A stretch of DNA of 64,000 bases, taken from Spirochaetota bacterium. Lineage in GTDB: Bacteria > Spirochaetota > Spirochaetia > Treponematales > UBA12059. The position numbers were made by a program, and so were the translations under genes. Positions 1-8,123 of this stretch are shown here, piece after piece. The first letter of the stretch is position 1. Each line of letters begins with the position of its first letter. A model generated the notes under the pieces. It did no database searches, had not been told where the DNA came from, and saw only the letters and a program-made list of their open reading frames with translations. The stretch lies in contig JAKPPT010000068.1 of NCBI GenBank assembly GCA_029547205.1, positions 229,922-293,921 on the forward strand. Direction: 5' to 3'.

Positions 1-292
1 TTATTGTAGCTGAAAAATTGGTACCATCATAGTATCCCGTTCCGGGCTGCCAGTTTACTGGATATGAACTCGTGTCATGAATGTCAGTAATGGTAAGATT
101 GCCATTATTGTCATTTATATAAAATGTTGCTGAGGTAGTAGCACCAATGACAAAGACTTGCGGATTCGTTGAACCTGTTGTATAAAAAGATGCTGTCCAG
201 TTACCCGTCAAATTTTTTCTATCTATAAAAGGCGTACAGGCAGCTATTATCAAAAGAACTATAACTATTAAAATAGCATAAGTCTTTTTCAT
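1..292 (-). CDS. Partial small lipoprotein, function unknown
   Basis: An ATG at 292 follows a strong ribosome-binding site (AGGAGG directly upstream, overlapping the end of the previous gene), and the frame stays open to the left edge, so the C-terminus is missing. The first 19 residues are a lipoprotein signal: two Lys, a Leu/Ile/Val-rich core and the lipobox IAAC, with Cys at about residue 19. After it comes a Thr/Ser/Asn-rich beta-type sequence with a GNWTASF-like start, as in small envelope lipoproteins. No family is recognised. It starts 10 bp after the P13-like gene and probably shares the sigma-54 promoter at 909-924, which would place it under the divergent CARF activator. The lipoprotein nature is well supported; the function is not known. 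Confidence 0.75.
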   Translation of the reverse strand, partial: MKKTYAILIVIVLLIIAACTPFIDRKNLTGNWTASFYTTGSTNPQVFVIGATTSATFYINDNNGNLTITDIHDTSSYPVNWQPGTGYYDGTNFSATI

Positions 293-302
293 ACCTCACC
301 TC

Positions 303-839
303 CTAGAGGTGTATAGTGGCAACTGCAGTGAAACTCCAGTTATTGCTAGCGTCTGGAAGCATATACACATTATATGCCACACCATTCATCCCAAGTGCTG
401 TGCGGAGTACTCTGTTATACTTATTTGAATAAACAAACGGCTGTACTATCTCGTAAATCCTCGAGGCAAGTAACACTATTGTTCCTGTTGTAAACATTCC
501 TGCGTTAAAAGAACCATATCCTATACTTACCAGCAAAATACCGCCCAGATCACCACATAATGCGATTGTCCCGCCACCCGTATCACCCTGGATATATGAG
601 CCAATTCCACATCCAAGCACAAGGTTCAAAATAAATGGTAACACTGGTTCATTTTTATGCTGATTATAAATCATCATTTTTTGTGAACCAGTTAGATCTT
701 TTGCAAGATCAGCAATGGCATACTGGTTTGTAAATAGATTATCATCTATTAACATATTTATTTGAAAAAATGCATTATCATCTGCAAAAAGAGAAGCCCC
801 CGCAGTTACAATAAATATGAGTACCAGTAATTTTTTCAT
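303..839 (-). CDS. P13-like membrane protein with signal peptide
   Basis: This is a 178-residue protein. I place the start at 839, not at the longer upstream ATG, because GGAGG lies six bases before it and the resulting N-terminus is a clean signal peptide (MKKLLVLIF core, cleavage near LFA-DDN). The mature part has a charged stretch ending NQHKNEP, then PFILNLVLGCGIGSYIQGD and further Gly-rich hydrophobic segments. That pattern resembles the spirochaete P13 family of small channel-forming membrane proteins known from Borrelia; I assign it by pattern only. It is the first gene behind a consensus sigma-54 promoter and divergent from the CARF sigma-54 activator, so it is the best candidate target of that regulator. 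A role in altering the envelope during infection is only inference. Confidence 0.6.
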   Translation of the reverse strand: MKKLLVLIFIVTAGASLFADDNAFFQINMLIDDNLFTNQYAIADLAKDLTGSQKMMIYNQHKNEPVLPFILNLVLGCGIGSYIQGDTGGGTIALCGDLGGILLVSIGYGSFNAGMFTTGTIVLLASRIYEIVQPFVYSNKYNRVLRTALGMNGVAYNVYMLPDASNNWSFTAVATIHL

Positions 840-908
840 ACAATACCTCCATGATAATAATTTTACTAACCCCATGCTAAAAAACGCATGGCAGTTTGCT
901 ATGTATTA

Positions 909-924
909 AGCAAAAAGTGTGCCA
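909..924 (-). promoter_or_regulatory. Sigma-54 (-24/-12) promoter
   Basis: Read on the minus strand this is TGGCAC-ACTTT-TTGCT, an exact match to the sigma-54 core (TGGCAC, five bases, TTGCT), with GG and GC at the required spacing. The predicted transcription start is near 898, giving a leader of about 59 bases before the P13-like gene start at 839. It faces away from the adjacent sigma-54 activator gene, as is common for such regulators and their targets. Confidence 0.85.
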
Positions 925-976
925 AAAGTAATTATACTCTGTCTCCCGGAATACAGATGCAAAATTGGACTGCACC

Positions 977-1035
977 GTTACAATACACATAATATGTGTA
1001 ACTTTTGTTACAGTGCATATGTAAATTTTGTTACA
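977..1035. promoter_or_regulatory. Putative enhancer (UAS): GTTACA repeats and palindrome
   Basis: Three copies of GTTACA begin at 977, 1007 and 1030. The first pairs with TGTAAC at 997-1002, forming an interrupted inverted repeat around the perfect palindrome ACACATA-A-TATGTGT (985-999). The second pairs imperfectly with TGTAAA at 1020-1025. The sites lie about 78-136 bases upstream of the predicted sigma-54 start, where bacterial enhancer-binding proteins usually bind, and also upstream of the activator's own gene. The likely ligand is the HTH of the neighbouring activator; this is inference. Confidence 0.6.
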
Positions 1036-1062
1036 TTATTGGTACATCATACATTTAATTAC

Positions 1063-1096
1063 TTTCAAGAAGACAGATGACAGCACACTATATATA
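1063..1096 (+). promoter_or_regulatory. Weak candidate sigma-70 promoter of the CARF activator
   Basis: A TATATA/TATAAA box at 1089-1096 lies about 60 bases before the activator start. A TTTCAA-type -35 at 1063-1068 is poorly spaced (20-22 bases). The position right beside the GTTACA repeats would allow autoregulation. The -10 is reasonable and the -35 weak. Confidence 0.3.
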
Positions 1097-1163
1097 AATA
1101 GTAATTAACTTACATACACAAAGTTCACTTATCACCTGGTATATTTTATGCTTATTGAAAAGC

Positions 1164-2738
1164 ATGACAACCAATGATACCATGATAGATATGGCACAAA
1201 CTATTTCTATTCTTGTAACCTTTGTTGGCAATCGCGACCCCTATCCTGAAAACGACGAAGAACCAGGGCCTATACTTTCTTTTATTTTTGCAAAACATCC
1301 TGACGAAGCCTATATCCTCTGTTCAAACAGTACATATTTAGAGCGAGCCAATGACCTTGAATATGAAGCACGATCCGAAGGCAATACAACACGTTTCCAT
1401 CCGATTGACTTTTTTGTTAAGGACGCAATCGATTATAAAGAAATCTGGGAAACTCTCATACATGTACTTAAAACAATACAGGATGATGTAAATACAAAAC
1501 TTCCTAAAAACACTAAACCTAACTGGATATTTTTAATTGATTCAGGTACTCCACAAATGAAGACCTGTCTTTTGCTGGCATCACAGTTACAGATTGTTGA
1601 CGCAGAAATTTATCAAGGAATACCACCACAATTTGGTGGCGGAATCTATAAACCACGAAAAATTATAACTGAAAATTTACCATTTTTTAAATCTGAAAAA
1701 AATGGTACTTACAGTAAGCCAGCATCACACTTATCCGATTTTTATGGATCGGAAAAAACATTACAGAATATTTCATACGAAATACAAAAAGCTTCTTTGT
1801 ATGACGAACCAGTACTAATTTTAGGAGAAACAGGTACCGGCAAAACAATGATTGCACGCGCAATCCATAAAAACAGCAGCAGAAAAGATTTTCCTTTTAT
1901 AGAAATAAATTGCTCTGCTATACCAAAAGAGCTTGCAGAAAGCGAGCTTTTTGGCCACATGAAAGGATCGTTTTCGGGAGCAACATCACATAGAAGCGGG
2001 AAGCTGCTCTCTGCACATAATGGGACACTCTTTCTTGATGAGATTGGAGATTTATCACTTGATATTCAAGCAAAATTGCTCAAAGCAATAGAGGACAATG
2101 TCATTTACCCTATCGGTTCTGATGAGCCTAAAAAAATCAATGTGAGAATACTGGCTGCCACTAATAAAAATATTCCAGCACTCATAAAAGAAGGATTATT
2201 TAGAAAAGACCTCTATGAGCGTATTAAAGTTTTTTGTATTACCATACCTCCATTGCGAGAAAGAAAAGAAGATATAATCTTTCTTGCGGAGCATTTTATT
2301 AATGAATGGAATAAAAAGTATAACGAACAAAAAGAACTAAGCCAGGAAGTTCTTTCCCTATTCCAGGAATATTCATGGCCCGGAAACATTAGAGAACTAC
2401 GCAATACAATTTACTCAGGAGCAGCAAGTAGCACCGGAATAGTTATTAAACCAGAAGCAATAACCGATATGATCACAACACAGAGAATCGAAGCAATTGT
2501 TAATAGCACCCAATTGGAATCCGATGCATGTTTGCATGAATGCAAACTGCCACCACAGGGAATCAATTTGCGCGCAAAACTCTTACAGATTGAATGGGAA
2601 TATGTTTCTCTTGCACTACGACAGACTGATGGTAACCGTGAAGCAGCTGCACGACTGCTCGGCATGACAGGACACGCGTTTCGGAAAGCTCTCAGAGAGC
2701 GACTTGCTGGATTCTTTGATGAAGATAATGAGTTATAA
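1164..2738 (+). CDS. CARF-domain sigma-54 activator (RtcR-type), CRISPR-associated
   Basis: Residue numbers count from the TTG at 1155. Residues about 13-190 form a CARF-like sensor of the RtcR kind: a starting strand ILVTFVGNRDPY and the ligand-loop motif SGTPQM (about 130-135). Residues about 195-430 are a sigma-54 AAA+ domain with Walker A GETGTGKT (224-231), the sigma-contact loop GSFSGA (271-276; consensus GAFTGA), Walker B TLFLDEIGDL and FRKDLYERI. The C-terminus is a Fis-type HTH (NREAAARLLGM). The start is uncertain: TTG 1155, ATG 1164 or ATG 1191, none with a clear Shine-Dalgarno; I use 1164. RtcR proteins normally control RNA repair, but no rtcBA is seen here, whereas three CARF effectors, Cas10 and a sigma-54 promoter are adjacent. 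I infer that it senses cyclic oligoadenylate and activates the promoter at 909-924. RNA-end sensing, as in E. coli RtcR, remains possible. Confidence 0.88.
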   Translation: MTTNDTMIDMAQTISILVTFVGNRDPYPENDEEPGPILSFIFAKHPDEAYILCSNSTYLERANDLEYEARSEGNTTRFHPIDFFVKDAIDYKEIWETLIHVLKTIQDDVNTKLPKNTKPNWIFLIDSGTPQMKTCLLLASQLQIVDAEIYQGIPPQFGGGIYKPRKIITENLPFFKSEKNGTYSKPASHLSDFYGSEKTLQNISYEIQKASLYDEPVLILGETGTGKTMIARAIHKNSSRKDFPFIEINCSAIPKELAESELFGHMKGSFSGATSHRSGKLLSAHNGTLFLDEIGDLSLDIQAKLLKAIEDNVIYPIGSDEPKKINVRILAATNKNIPALIKEGLFRKDLYERIKVFCITIPPLRERKEDIIFLAEHFINEWNKKYNEQKELSQEVLSLFQEYSWPGNIRELRNTIYSGAASSTGIVIKPEAITDMITTQRIEAIVNSTQLESDACLHECKLPPQGINLRAKLLQIEWEYVSLALRQTDGNREAAARLLGMTGHAFRKALRERLAGFFDEDNEL

Positions 2739-2751
2739 TTTTTTTACATGC

Positions 2752-4824
2752 CTATGATACTAAAAATTTATCAATTTCCTCTTTTAGTTTTGCAGAAGCA
2801 GTATTAAGCAAATTCTTTTTTGTATCATACGGGAAAAAGCTCTTCTCAATTGAATTTTTTACCAATTGAATTGCATCAAGCATTGATAGCATATTATCCT
2901 TATCCTGCGGGCACATTGCAGCTGCTTTTAAGAATTCATTGGTAATACTTGTTCTGGAAATACCCGGGTTATCGGTATTGATAGTAACTTTGAACCCACG
3001 TCTTAAGAAATCTTTCAATGGATACACTGTCCCACAGGTACGATTTAATTTGTAATCATTGAATCCTGTACTATTTTCTCCAGCAACAATCTGGAAATTT
3101 GAGGAAGGACATAACTCTAAAGCTATCTCTCTGTTTAAGAATTTTTTCTTTAACGATTCATCACTATTTGCAAGCGAAAGACCATGCCCAATTCGATCTG
3201 CATTTAAATAATATATTGCTTCCCAGATGCTCTTTGCATCTTCAGTCTCGCCTGCATGTATAGTCACATTGATACAGTCCTGCAATACTGGCATAAACGC
3301 TTCACGCAACTCTGATGGTCTACGCACTTCTTCATTTCCTGCTATATCAAACCCACGAAAATACTTAAAAAATAAATCATTATGTTTTTTTCTGGCAAAT
3401 TCTTCATAGAGTTCTATTGAATTATACACTTCGCTCATTTTTTTATGACGTGAAGCAATAAAAACAAGCCCTACTTCAAGATCACTTCTGTTGTTTTCAA
3501 TAGCCTGTAGTAATGTTTCGATTACTTCAGTTACAGATAATCCTTCTTTCGTATAGTTATATGGTGAGCACCGCAACTCAAGTCCCAGCGCATGTTGTTT
3601 TTTATAATTTTCCAGCAGCGTTTGTACTGCAAGCGTAATTGCTGTTCTTTTCTGTAATAGAGTCGTTCCCTGCAAATTCCCTAGCTGCTCATATGCTTCA
3701 AACCCTATATGGTAAAATTGTGCTGCATCAAGATATTTTCCATACCAGAGCTCCTCAAGTTCATATTCTCTGCCATAAAATGAAGCTAGTACTGTTAGGA
3801 CTTCCTGATAATGTAATTTTTCTTTACTTGTTTTGATTTTTTGTATTGTTTCATACGGATTAGATATGTTTAATTTTTCAATACCTTCTTGTTTTAAAGT
3901 TTCACGTGCAATTGCAACAATCTCATTAATTGAGAGAACGCCACCCAGGTGACAGTGTAAATCCACTTTAGGCATTACACGCGCAAAGTCCTCACTAAGT
4001 GGTGTGTTTTTGAGCCTTTTAATAAGCTCATAATCATACATTGCCAGAAACGGAAAGGTTTGTTGAATATCCGACAAATTGATATTCGCGTGCACATTTG
4101 CTGCTTCGGTAAGCTTTTTTTCTATTTTATTGATTATAAAGTCACCTTGAGGAATATGTTCTTTGGAGATGATGATACTTTCATCTTCTCCCGGTATTTC
4201 TATGAAAGAGGTATACTCTTCTTCAATTTTTGCAACAAGCGGGCTTTTATTTCCTCTACCATCATAGTATGGGAAATATTTCTTAATAATATCGGAATCA
4301 ATCACTGTGTCTACGCTCTTGATGGAATCAAGCTGCAATTGATTTTTATCTTCGTTATTACTCTTACTCAATATATGAATAAATGCCGAACAGCCAAACT
4401 GCAAACCTGCCCAGGCAAGGTCTGTGGTCATTGTTTTACGTCCAGCAGCAAGACTAATAAAAACTGCATTGTTTGTCCTGCGATGAGCTTCCCCTACGAG
4501 CCTCGCCGCTAATTCTTTTGCTTGCTGTGCATGTTCAAAAGAATCAATATCTTCAAAAGGGAGGATCCAGCATCGGCAAACCACCGGGATCTCATTGTTT
4601 TGTTTCCAATCGATAAAATTTTTAAACACGTTTTCTCCTGATTGTGTACTGTATAACCACAGTTCATTAGCTTCATATCCCTGAAAATATTCTTTATAGT
4701 CATTTTGAATTTTGCTATAGGCTGGGTGCTGTTTATACAATGAGAACATATTCTGATTGATATATCCGAGCAGTTCTACAAGGATTTCTGCGTTAGTTCC
4801 AAGAGCGCTTATAACAATTGACAT
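2752..4824 (-). CDS. cad1: CARF-adenosine deaminase, Cad1-type type III CRISPR effector
   Basis: A 690-residue two-domain protein. Residues 1 to about 160 are a CARF-like domain of the NE0113 type, with an N-terminal strand leading to ALGTN and the loop ISLAAGRKTM (about 124-133). Residues about 285-690 are an adenosine-deaminase domain: zinc ligands in DLHCHLGG (HCH at 290-292), HAGE (523-526), CPSSN (572-576) and NTDNPG with the zinc Asp at 618. Classical ADA has Asp-Asp at that last site and this protein has Asp-Asn, a variant also seen in other deaminases. Characterised Cad1 proteins convert ATP to ITP after binding cyclic oligoadenylate; the same activity is expected here but not shown. 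The gene is transcribed towards the CARF activator (13-bp gap) and divergently from the CARF-RelE gene, so it has its own promoter. Confidence 0.9.
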   Translation of the reverse strand: MSIVISALGTNAEILVELLGYINQNMFSLYKQHPAYSKIQNDYKEYFQGYEANELWLYSTQSGENVFKNFIDWKQNNEIPVVCRCWILPFEDIDSFEHAQQAKELAARLVGEAHRRTNNAVFISLAAGRKTMTTDLAWAGLQFGCSAFIHILSKSNNEDKNQLQLDSIKSVDTVIDSDIIKKYFPYYDGRGNKSPLVAKIEEEYTSFIEIPGEDESIIISKEHIPQGDFIINKIEKKLTEAANVHANINLSDIQQTFPFLAMYDYELIKRLKNTPLSEDFARVMPKVDLHCHLGGVLSINEIVAIARETLKQEGIEKLNISNPYETIQKIKTSKEKLHYQEVLTVLASFYGREYELEELWYGKYLDAAQFYHIGFEAYEQLGNLQGTTLLQKRTAITLAVQTLLENYKKQHALGLELRCSPYNYTKEGLSVTEVIETLLQAIENNRSDLEVGLVFIASRHKKMSEVYNSIELYEEFARKKHNDLFFKYFRGFDIAGNEEVRRPSELREAFMPVLQDCINVTIHAGETEDAKSIWEAIYYLNADRIGHGLSLANSDESLKKKFLNREIALELCPSSNFQIVAGENSTGFNDYKLNRTCGTVYPLKDFLRRGFKVTINTDNPGISRTSITNEFLKAAAMCPQDKDNMLSMLDAIQLVKNSIEKSFFPYDTKKNLLNTASAKLKEEIDKFLVS

Positions 4825-5008
4825 ACCTTCAGTGTACCGCGTTTAAAAAAAATTGTAAATTTATTTTTTACACCTTGACAATACTCAATTCTATTTTATA
4901 GTAAAAAAAGAGCTAAATATTATGGAGTTAATTTTACCAAACCACTTTTTGATACACTTTTTATAAATACTCGTAAATAAACTAAGAGTTTCAAAAGGAG
5001 TGTAAGCT
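4825..5008. promoter_or_regulatory. Divergent promoter region of the CRISPR locus
   Basis: This AT-rich 184-bp gap separates the minus-strand CARF-deaminase from the plus-strand cas operon. On the plus strand TTGACA (4875-4880) and TATAGT (4897-4902) are 16 bases apart, a good sigma-70 promoter for the operon beginning at 5009. AAAAGGAG at 4993-5000 is the ribosome-binding site for the GTG start. I see no convincing promoter for the minus gene and no sigma-54 site. Confidence 0.6.
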
Positions 5009-6190
5009 GTGCTGTTTGAAAATCGAAATGTGCTTGTATGTACAGTAGGTACGAGCCTCTTTGAGGGTAATTTAAAAAATCTATCACAAAGCGAGAACAG
5101 GCCTGAAAACTGGGAAATGATCAGCAATGCATATAAACAAAACAACTGGGAAAACCTTGCAAAAGAATTAATCAAACTGGACCCTTCAGACCGAATCTGT
5201 GGTGCGGAAATAAATACAATTAATGATATTATCACGCTAAAAAAAGCCCCGCTTGAAGAAATTTATTTTCTTGTTTCTGATACCGAAACAGGACGTAATA
5301 CAGGAGATACACTCAAAGAGTATTTTACAAACAATAACCCCATAAAAAATGTTCACGTACACATTCGTGTCATTGAAAAACTTCAAGATCAAAATCCAAA
5401 AGAATTTAAGATTCATGGTCTACGTAACCTGGTTCGAGAAATTGGGCGTATTGTAGCACAGGGAAATAATCTTAACCGTTCTATCATTGATGCAACAGGT
5501 GGCTACAAAGCACAAATTGCAATAGCAGTAGCAATTGGTCAAATACTTAAAATACCAGTTATGTATAAGCACGAACGTTTCCGCGAAATTATAGATTTCC
5601 CTCCGCTTCCAATTAGTTTTGATTATTCAATGTTGGGAATGTATGCTGATGTATTCGCAAGGTTTGAGCGAGATGAAACCCTCACGTACCAGGAACTACT
5701 GAACTACCTGGATGGAAGCGAAATAGAAAAAAAAGAAATCTTTGAAATTATACGAGTATTTCTTACCGAAGTCCTGATACCCGATACCAATGAAACGCTC
5801 TATGAACTTTCCCCTATGGGACAGGTATACATCACCGCTTACCGAACACAATTCCCTAAACCGCCGGAATCACTCAAACCATCAGATAATCGAAAAAAAC
5901 CCACTTTTGGGGACGATCATCACTATCCTCAAAAATTTAAAGATTTTATACAAAAACTCTGGGAACAGTATAAATGGATACATACCATATACACAACAAA
6001 CTACAATAAACAGAAGGCAATACATGGCATAGAATTTGCTATTAAAAATATCAATCAGGAAAAGAAGCTTGTAGGGACATATAAAAACGATGATTTTGGA
6101 GCTCGTTACATAATCGAGCTCTCTGACACAGGTATAGAAGCACTCTGTTGGGCTGCAGATTTTTTAAATAGGAATTACGATAGAAATTGA
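5009..6190 (+). CDS. CARF protein (APE2256 family) with C-terminal RelE-like domain, Cami1-type
   Basis: A 393-residue protein with a GTG start, supported by AAAAGGAG eight bases upstream. Residues about 8-190 form a CARF domain: strand VLVCTVGTSL, YFLVSDTETG and the loop IIDATGGYKAQ that typically contacts cyclic oligoadenylate. The middle (about 215-290) looks like a winged helix (LTYQELLNYL...). The C-terminal 90 residues, rich in Lys/Tyr and ending with GARYIIELSDTG, resemble a RelE-type ribonuclease fold; this part is my weakest assignment. CARF-HTH-RelE proteins (Cami1) cleave mRNA at the ribosome when activated. First gene of the plus-strand cas operon, 15 bp ahead of cas6. An alternative is a CARF-HTH regulator with an unrelated C-terminal domain. 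Confidence 0.78.
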   Translation: MLFENRNVLVCTVGTSLFEGNLKNLSQSENRPENWEMISNAYKQNNWENLAKELIKLDPSDRICGAEINTINDIITLKKAPLEEIYFLVSDTETGRNTGDTLKEYFTNNNPIKNVHVHIRVIEKLQDQNPKEFKIHGLRNLVREIGRIVAQGNNLNRSIIDATGGYKAQIAIAVAIGQILKIPVMYKHERFREIIDFPPLPISFDYSMLGMYADVFARFERDETLTYQELLNYLDGSEIEKKEIFEIIRVFLTEVLIPDTNETLYELSPMGQVYITAYRTQFPKPPESLKPSDNRKKPTFGDDHHYPQKFKDFIQKLWEQYKWIHTIYTTNYNKQKAIHGIEFAIKNINQEKKLVGTYKNDDFGARYIIELSDTGIEALCWAADFLNRNYDRN

Positions 6191-6205
6191 GGGGACACGC
6201 ATTAC

Positions 6206-7120
6206 ATGCTATCGATCGAAACAGCTGAAATTATTTGTAAAATTACCTTTTCACAACCTGCGCTTGCCGATGTGTATCCAGCATTTGTACTGCGGAGCGT
6301 TTTTGGCTATTACCTGAGGCGCATGCACTGCGTAACGCATGATACCGATTGTAGTGTATGCGTTTTTAGAAAAACGTGTGCCTATGCAAGAGTTTTTGAA
6401 TCGATAATAGATAAAAACACACCAGTACTTCCTGGACGGGATAAGGCAAGCCACCCATTCAGGATTATCGCCGATGCAAAACCAGGTATAACCCTGCAAT
6501 CCCTGACCGCGCGTATTCAGTTTTTTGGATCAGGCATCGACTATATCCCCCACACTATTTTTGCACTGAGAGAAGCAGGCAAAACAGGTTTGTTCCGGGC
6601 ACGAATACCGTATACCCTATCAGTATTTGCAGGTAACGATGTTCCCATTGAACATGGCGATACCATTGAACTGGATGCTATTCCGCGTACCACCCACCAT
6701 GTTACAACCGATACGGTAACGCGCAACAAAACCTACACTGTTCAATGCAAAACACCGGTACGTTTCAGACACAATGGCAAACATTCTGATGATTTTCTTG
6801 CAAGCGATTTTTTGACAGCATGCATACGGAGAGTACAAACACTGGCGGGACTATATGGTACAGCTCAAGTACGTGACGGCACCACTGACCACAACGATAT
6901 TCAAGCAGACATTACGAACCGTCAACTTCGCTGGATCGATTACACCCGCTATTCTGTCCGCCAGCAAACTGCAATCAAACTTGGCGGCGTTGTGGGTTCA
7001 TTCACAGTATCAGGCCCTGCACCAGCATATCTCTGGCAGGCATTAGAAACCTGTTCGTATATAGGCACCGGCAAAAACACGAGCTTTGGCTTTGGCGATA
7101 TCATGGTAACGGAGGAGTAA
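6206..7120 (+). CDS. cas6: Cas6-family crRNA-processing endoribonuclease
   Basis: A 304-residue protein ending in the Gly-rich loop IGTGKNTSFGFG, the Cas6 signature that contacts the repeat RNA. The N-terminal half has the Cas6 start VFLRSVFGYYLRR-like pattern and a cysteine cluster CSVCVFRKTC (about 49-58) that may bind a metal. Its job would be to cut the array transcript within each 36-bp repeat; the last 8 bases, ATTACGAC, would then form the 5' handle. Base composition is distinctly richer in G+C than the following cmr genes, which suggests a separate history. The sequence GGGACACGCATTACATG, similar to a dispersed motif of this window, covers its start codon. The ribosome-binding site GAGGGG at 6189-6194 is somewhat far from the ATG. 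Confidence 0.85.
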   Translation: MLSIETAEIICKITFSQPALADVYPAFVLRSVFGYYLRRMHCVTHDTDCSVCVFRKTCAYARVFESIIDKNTPVLPGRDKASHPFRIIADAKPGITLQSLTARIQFFGSGIDYIPHTIFALREAGKTGLFRARIPYTLSVFAGNDVPIEHGDTIELDAIPRTTHHVTTDTVTRNKTYTVQCKTPVRFRHNGKHSDDFLASDFLTACIRRVQTLAGLYGTAQVRDGTTDHNDIQADITNRQLRWIDYTRYSVRQQTAIKLGGVVGSFTVSGPAPAYLWQALETCSYIGTGKNTSFGFGDIMVTEE

Positions 7121-7127
7121 GGGGAAA

Positions 7128-8123
7128 ATGGAATTTTATATTGAACGTTATAAGAAAAGAGAAGAACTTGTTTTTGATTGCGAAGTCATAACACCAATGT
7201 TTTTATCTGGTGCAGACCCTAAAAATGTCGAACTCCGTGCTGCATCGATAAAAGGAGCACTACGGTTCTGGTGGAGAGCGCTTTACGGTGAAAATGATAT
7301 TGCAAATATGAGAAAAAAAGAAGCGGAACTCTTTGGAAATACTGAAAAAAAGAGCAAAGTAAAGATAAGTATTAAAAATGAACAGTTCAATTTTACAACT
7401 GGATTAAGTGGCGGTAAAACATATTTGGTTGAAAGTAGTAGAGGAAGATTTAATTTAAAAATATTCGATTATTTAGCATTTGGTCTTTGTGATTATGACA
7501 AAAACCTACGAGTAAATAAATATATACGTTCTCATATTATTCCTGGTTCACGATTTTCGTTGGTTATAGAATTACATAACTGCACACAAACAGAAAAGGA
7601 TCAAATTATTAACTCACTGAGCTGTCTACACTATTATGGAGGTATTGGATCAAGATCCAGAAATGGCTTTGGATCTATTTCAATTACACCCAATGATAAT
7701 ACTATAAATTTAACGCAGTCTAATAACTTCACTGGAGAACTTAAAAACTATACATCATTCAGTAGTAATTCAAGAATATTTGAGATAGCAAATACAAGTA
7801 AATGGGAGGATGCTCTTTCTGACATTGGTTTAGCCTATCGAGAAGCTCGCTTATCTATTGAGCGAAAACATAGCTTTGCTTTACGACCTTATATCGCTAA
7901 ACCATTAATTGTAAAAAATGAAAATATAAAAATTACTGACAGACATGCAAAACCATATTTTTTACATGTCAGAAAAGAATTAAAAAATGGCAAAGCAAAT
8001 TTTATTGGTTCAATTCTATTTTTACCTTATTTATATAATGGTGATAGAAAAAACTATCAAGACGCATGTAATAAATTAAATGTTTATCTTGAAAAGAAAA
8101 ATATATTTCAAGGAGGCCGCTAA
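7128..8123 (+). CDS. cmr1: Type III-B RAMP protein Cmr1
   Basis: A 331-residue RAMP protein. The diagnostic Cmr1 pattern appears early: FLSGADPKNVELRAASIKG followed by ALRFWWRAL (residues about 25-60), and a Gly-rich RAMP loop YYGGIGSRSRNGFGS near 170-185. Cmr1 caps the 3' end of the crRNA in the Cmr effector complex. It follows cas6 by 7 bp and overlaps cmr2 (stop and start share one base, TAATG), so translation is coupled. The gene is AT-rich compared with cas6. Identification is firm; the exact crRNA contacts are inferred from the family. Confidence 0.93.
   Translation: MEFYIERYKKREELVFDCEVITPMFLSGADPKNVELRAASIKGALRFWWRALYGENDIANMRKKEAELFGNTEKKSKVKISIKNEQFNFTTGLSGGKTYLVESSRGRFNLKIFDYLAFGLCDYDKNLRVNKYIRSHIIPGSRFSLVIELHNCTQTEKDQIINSLSCLHYYGGIGSRSRNGFGSISITPNDNTINLTQSNNFTGELKNYTSFSSNSRIFEIANTSKWEDALSDIGLAYREARLSIERKHSFALRPYIAKPLIVKNENIKITDRHAKPYFLHVRKELKNGKANFIGSILFLPYLYNGDRKNYQDACNKLNVYLEKKNIFQGGR

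Noticed and set aside
840..875. 12-residue N-terminal extension of the P13-like protein
   Set aside because: The downstream ATG at 839 has GGAGG at the right distance and gives a clean signal peptide.
1155..2738. Control of an RNA-repair operon (rtcBA) by the RtcR-like protein
   Set aside because: No rtcA or rtcB gene is present in the window; the only sigma-54 site nearby faces the P13-like gene. It remains possible elsewhere in the genome.
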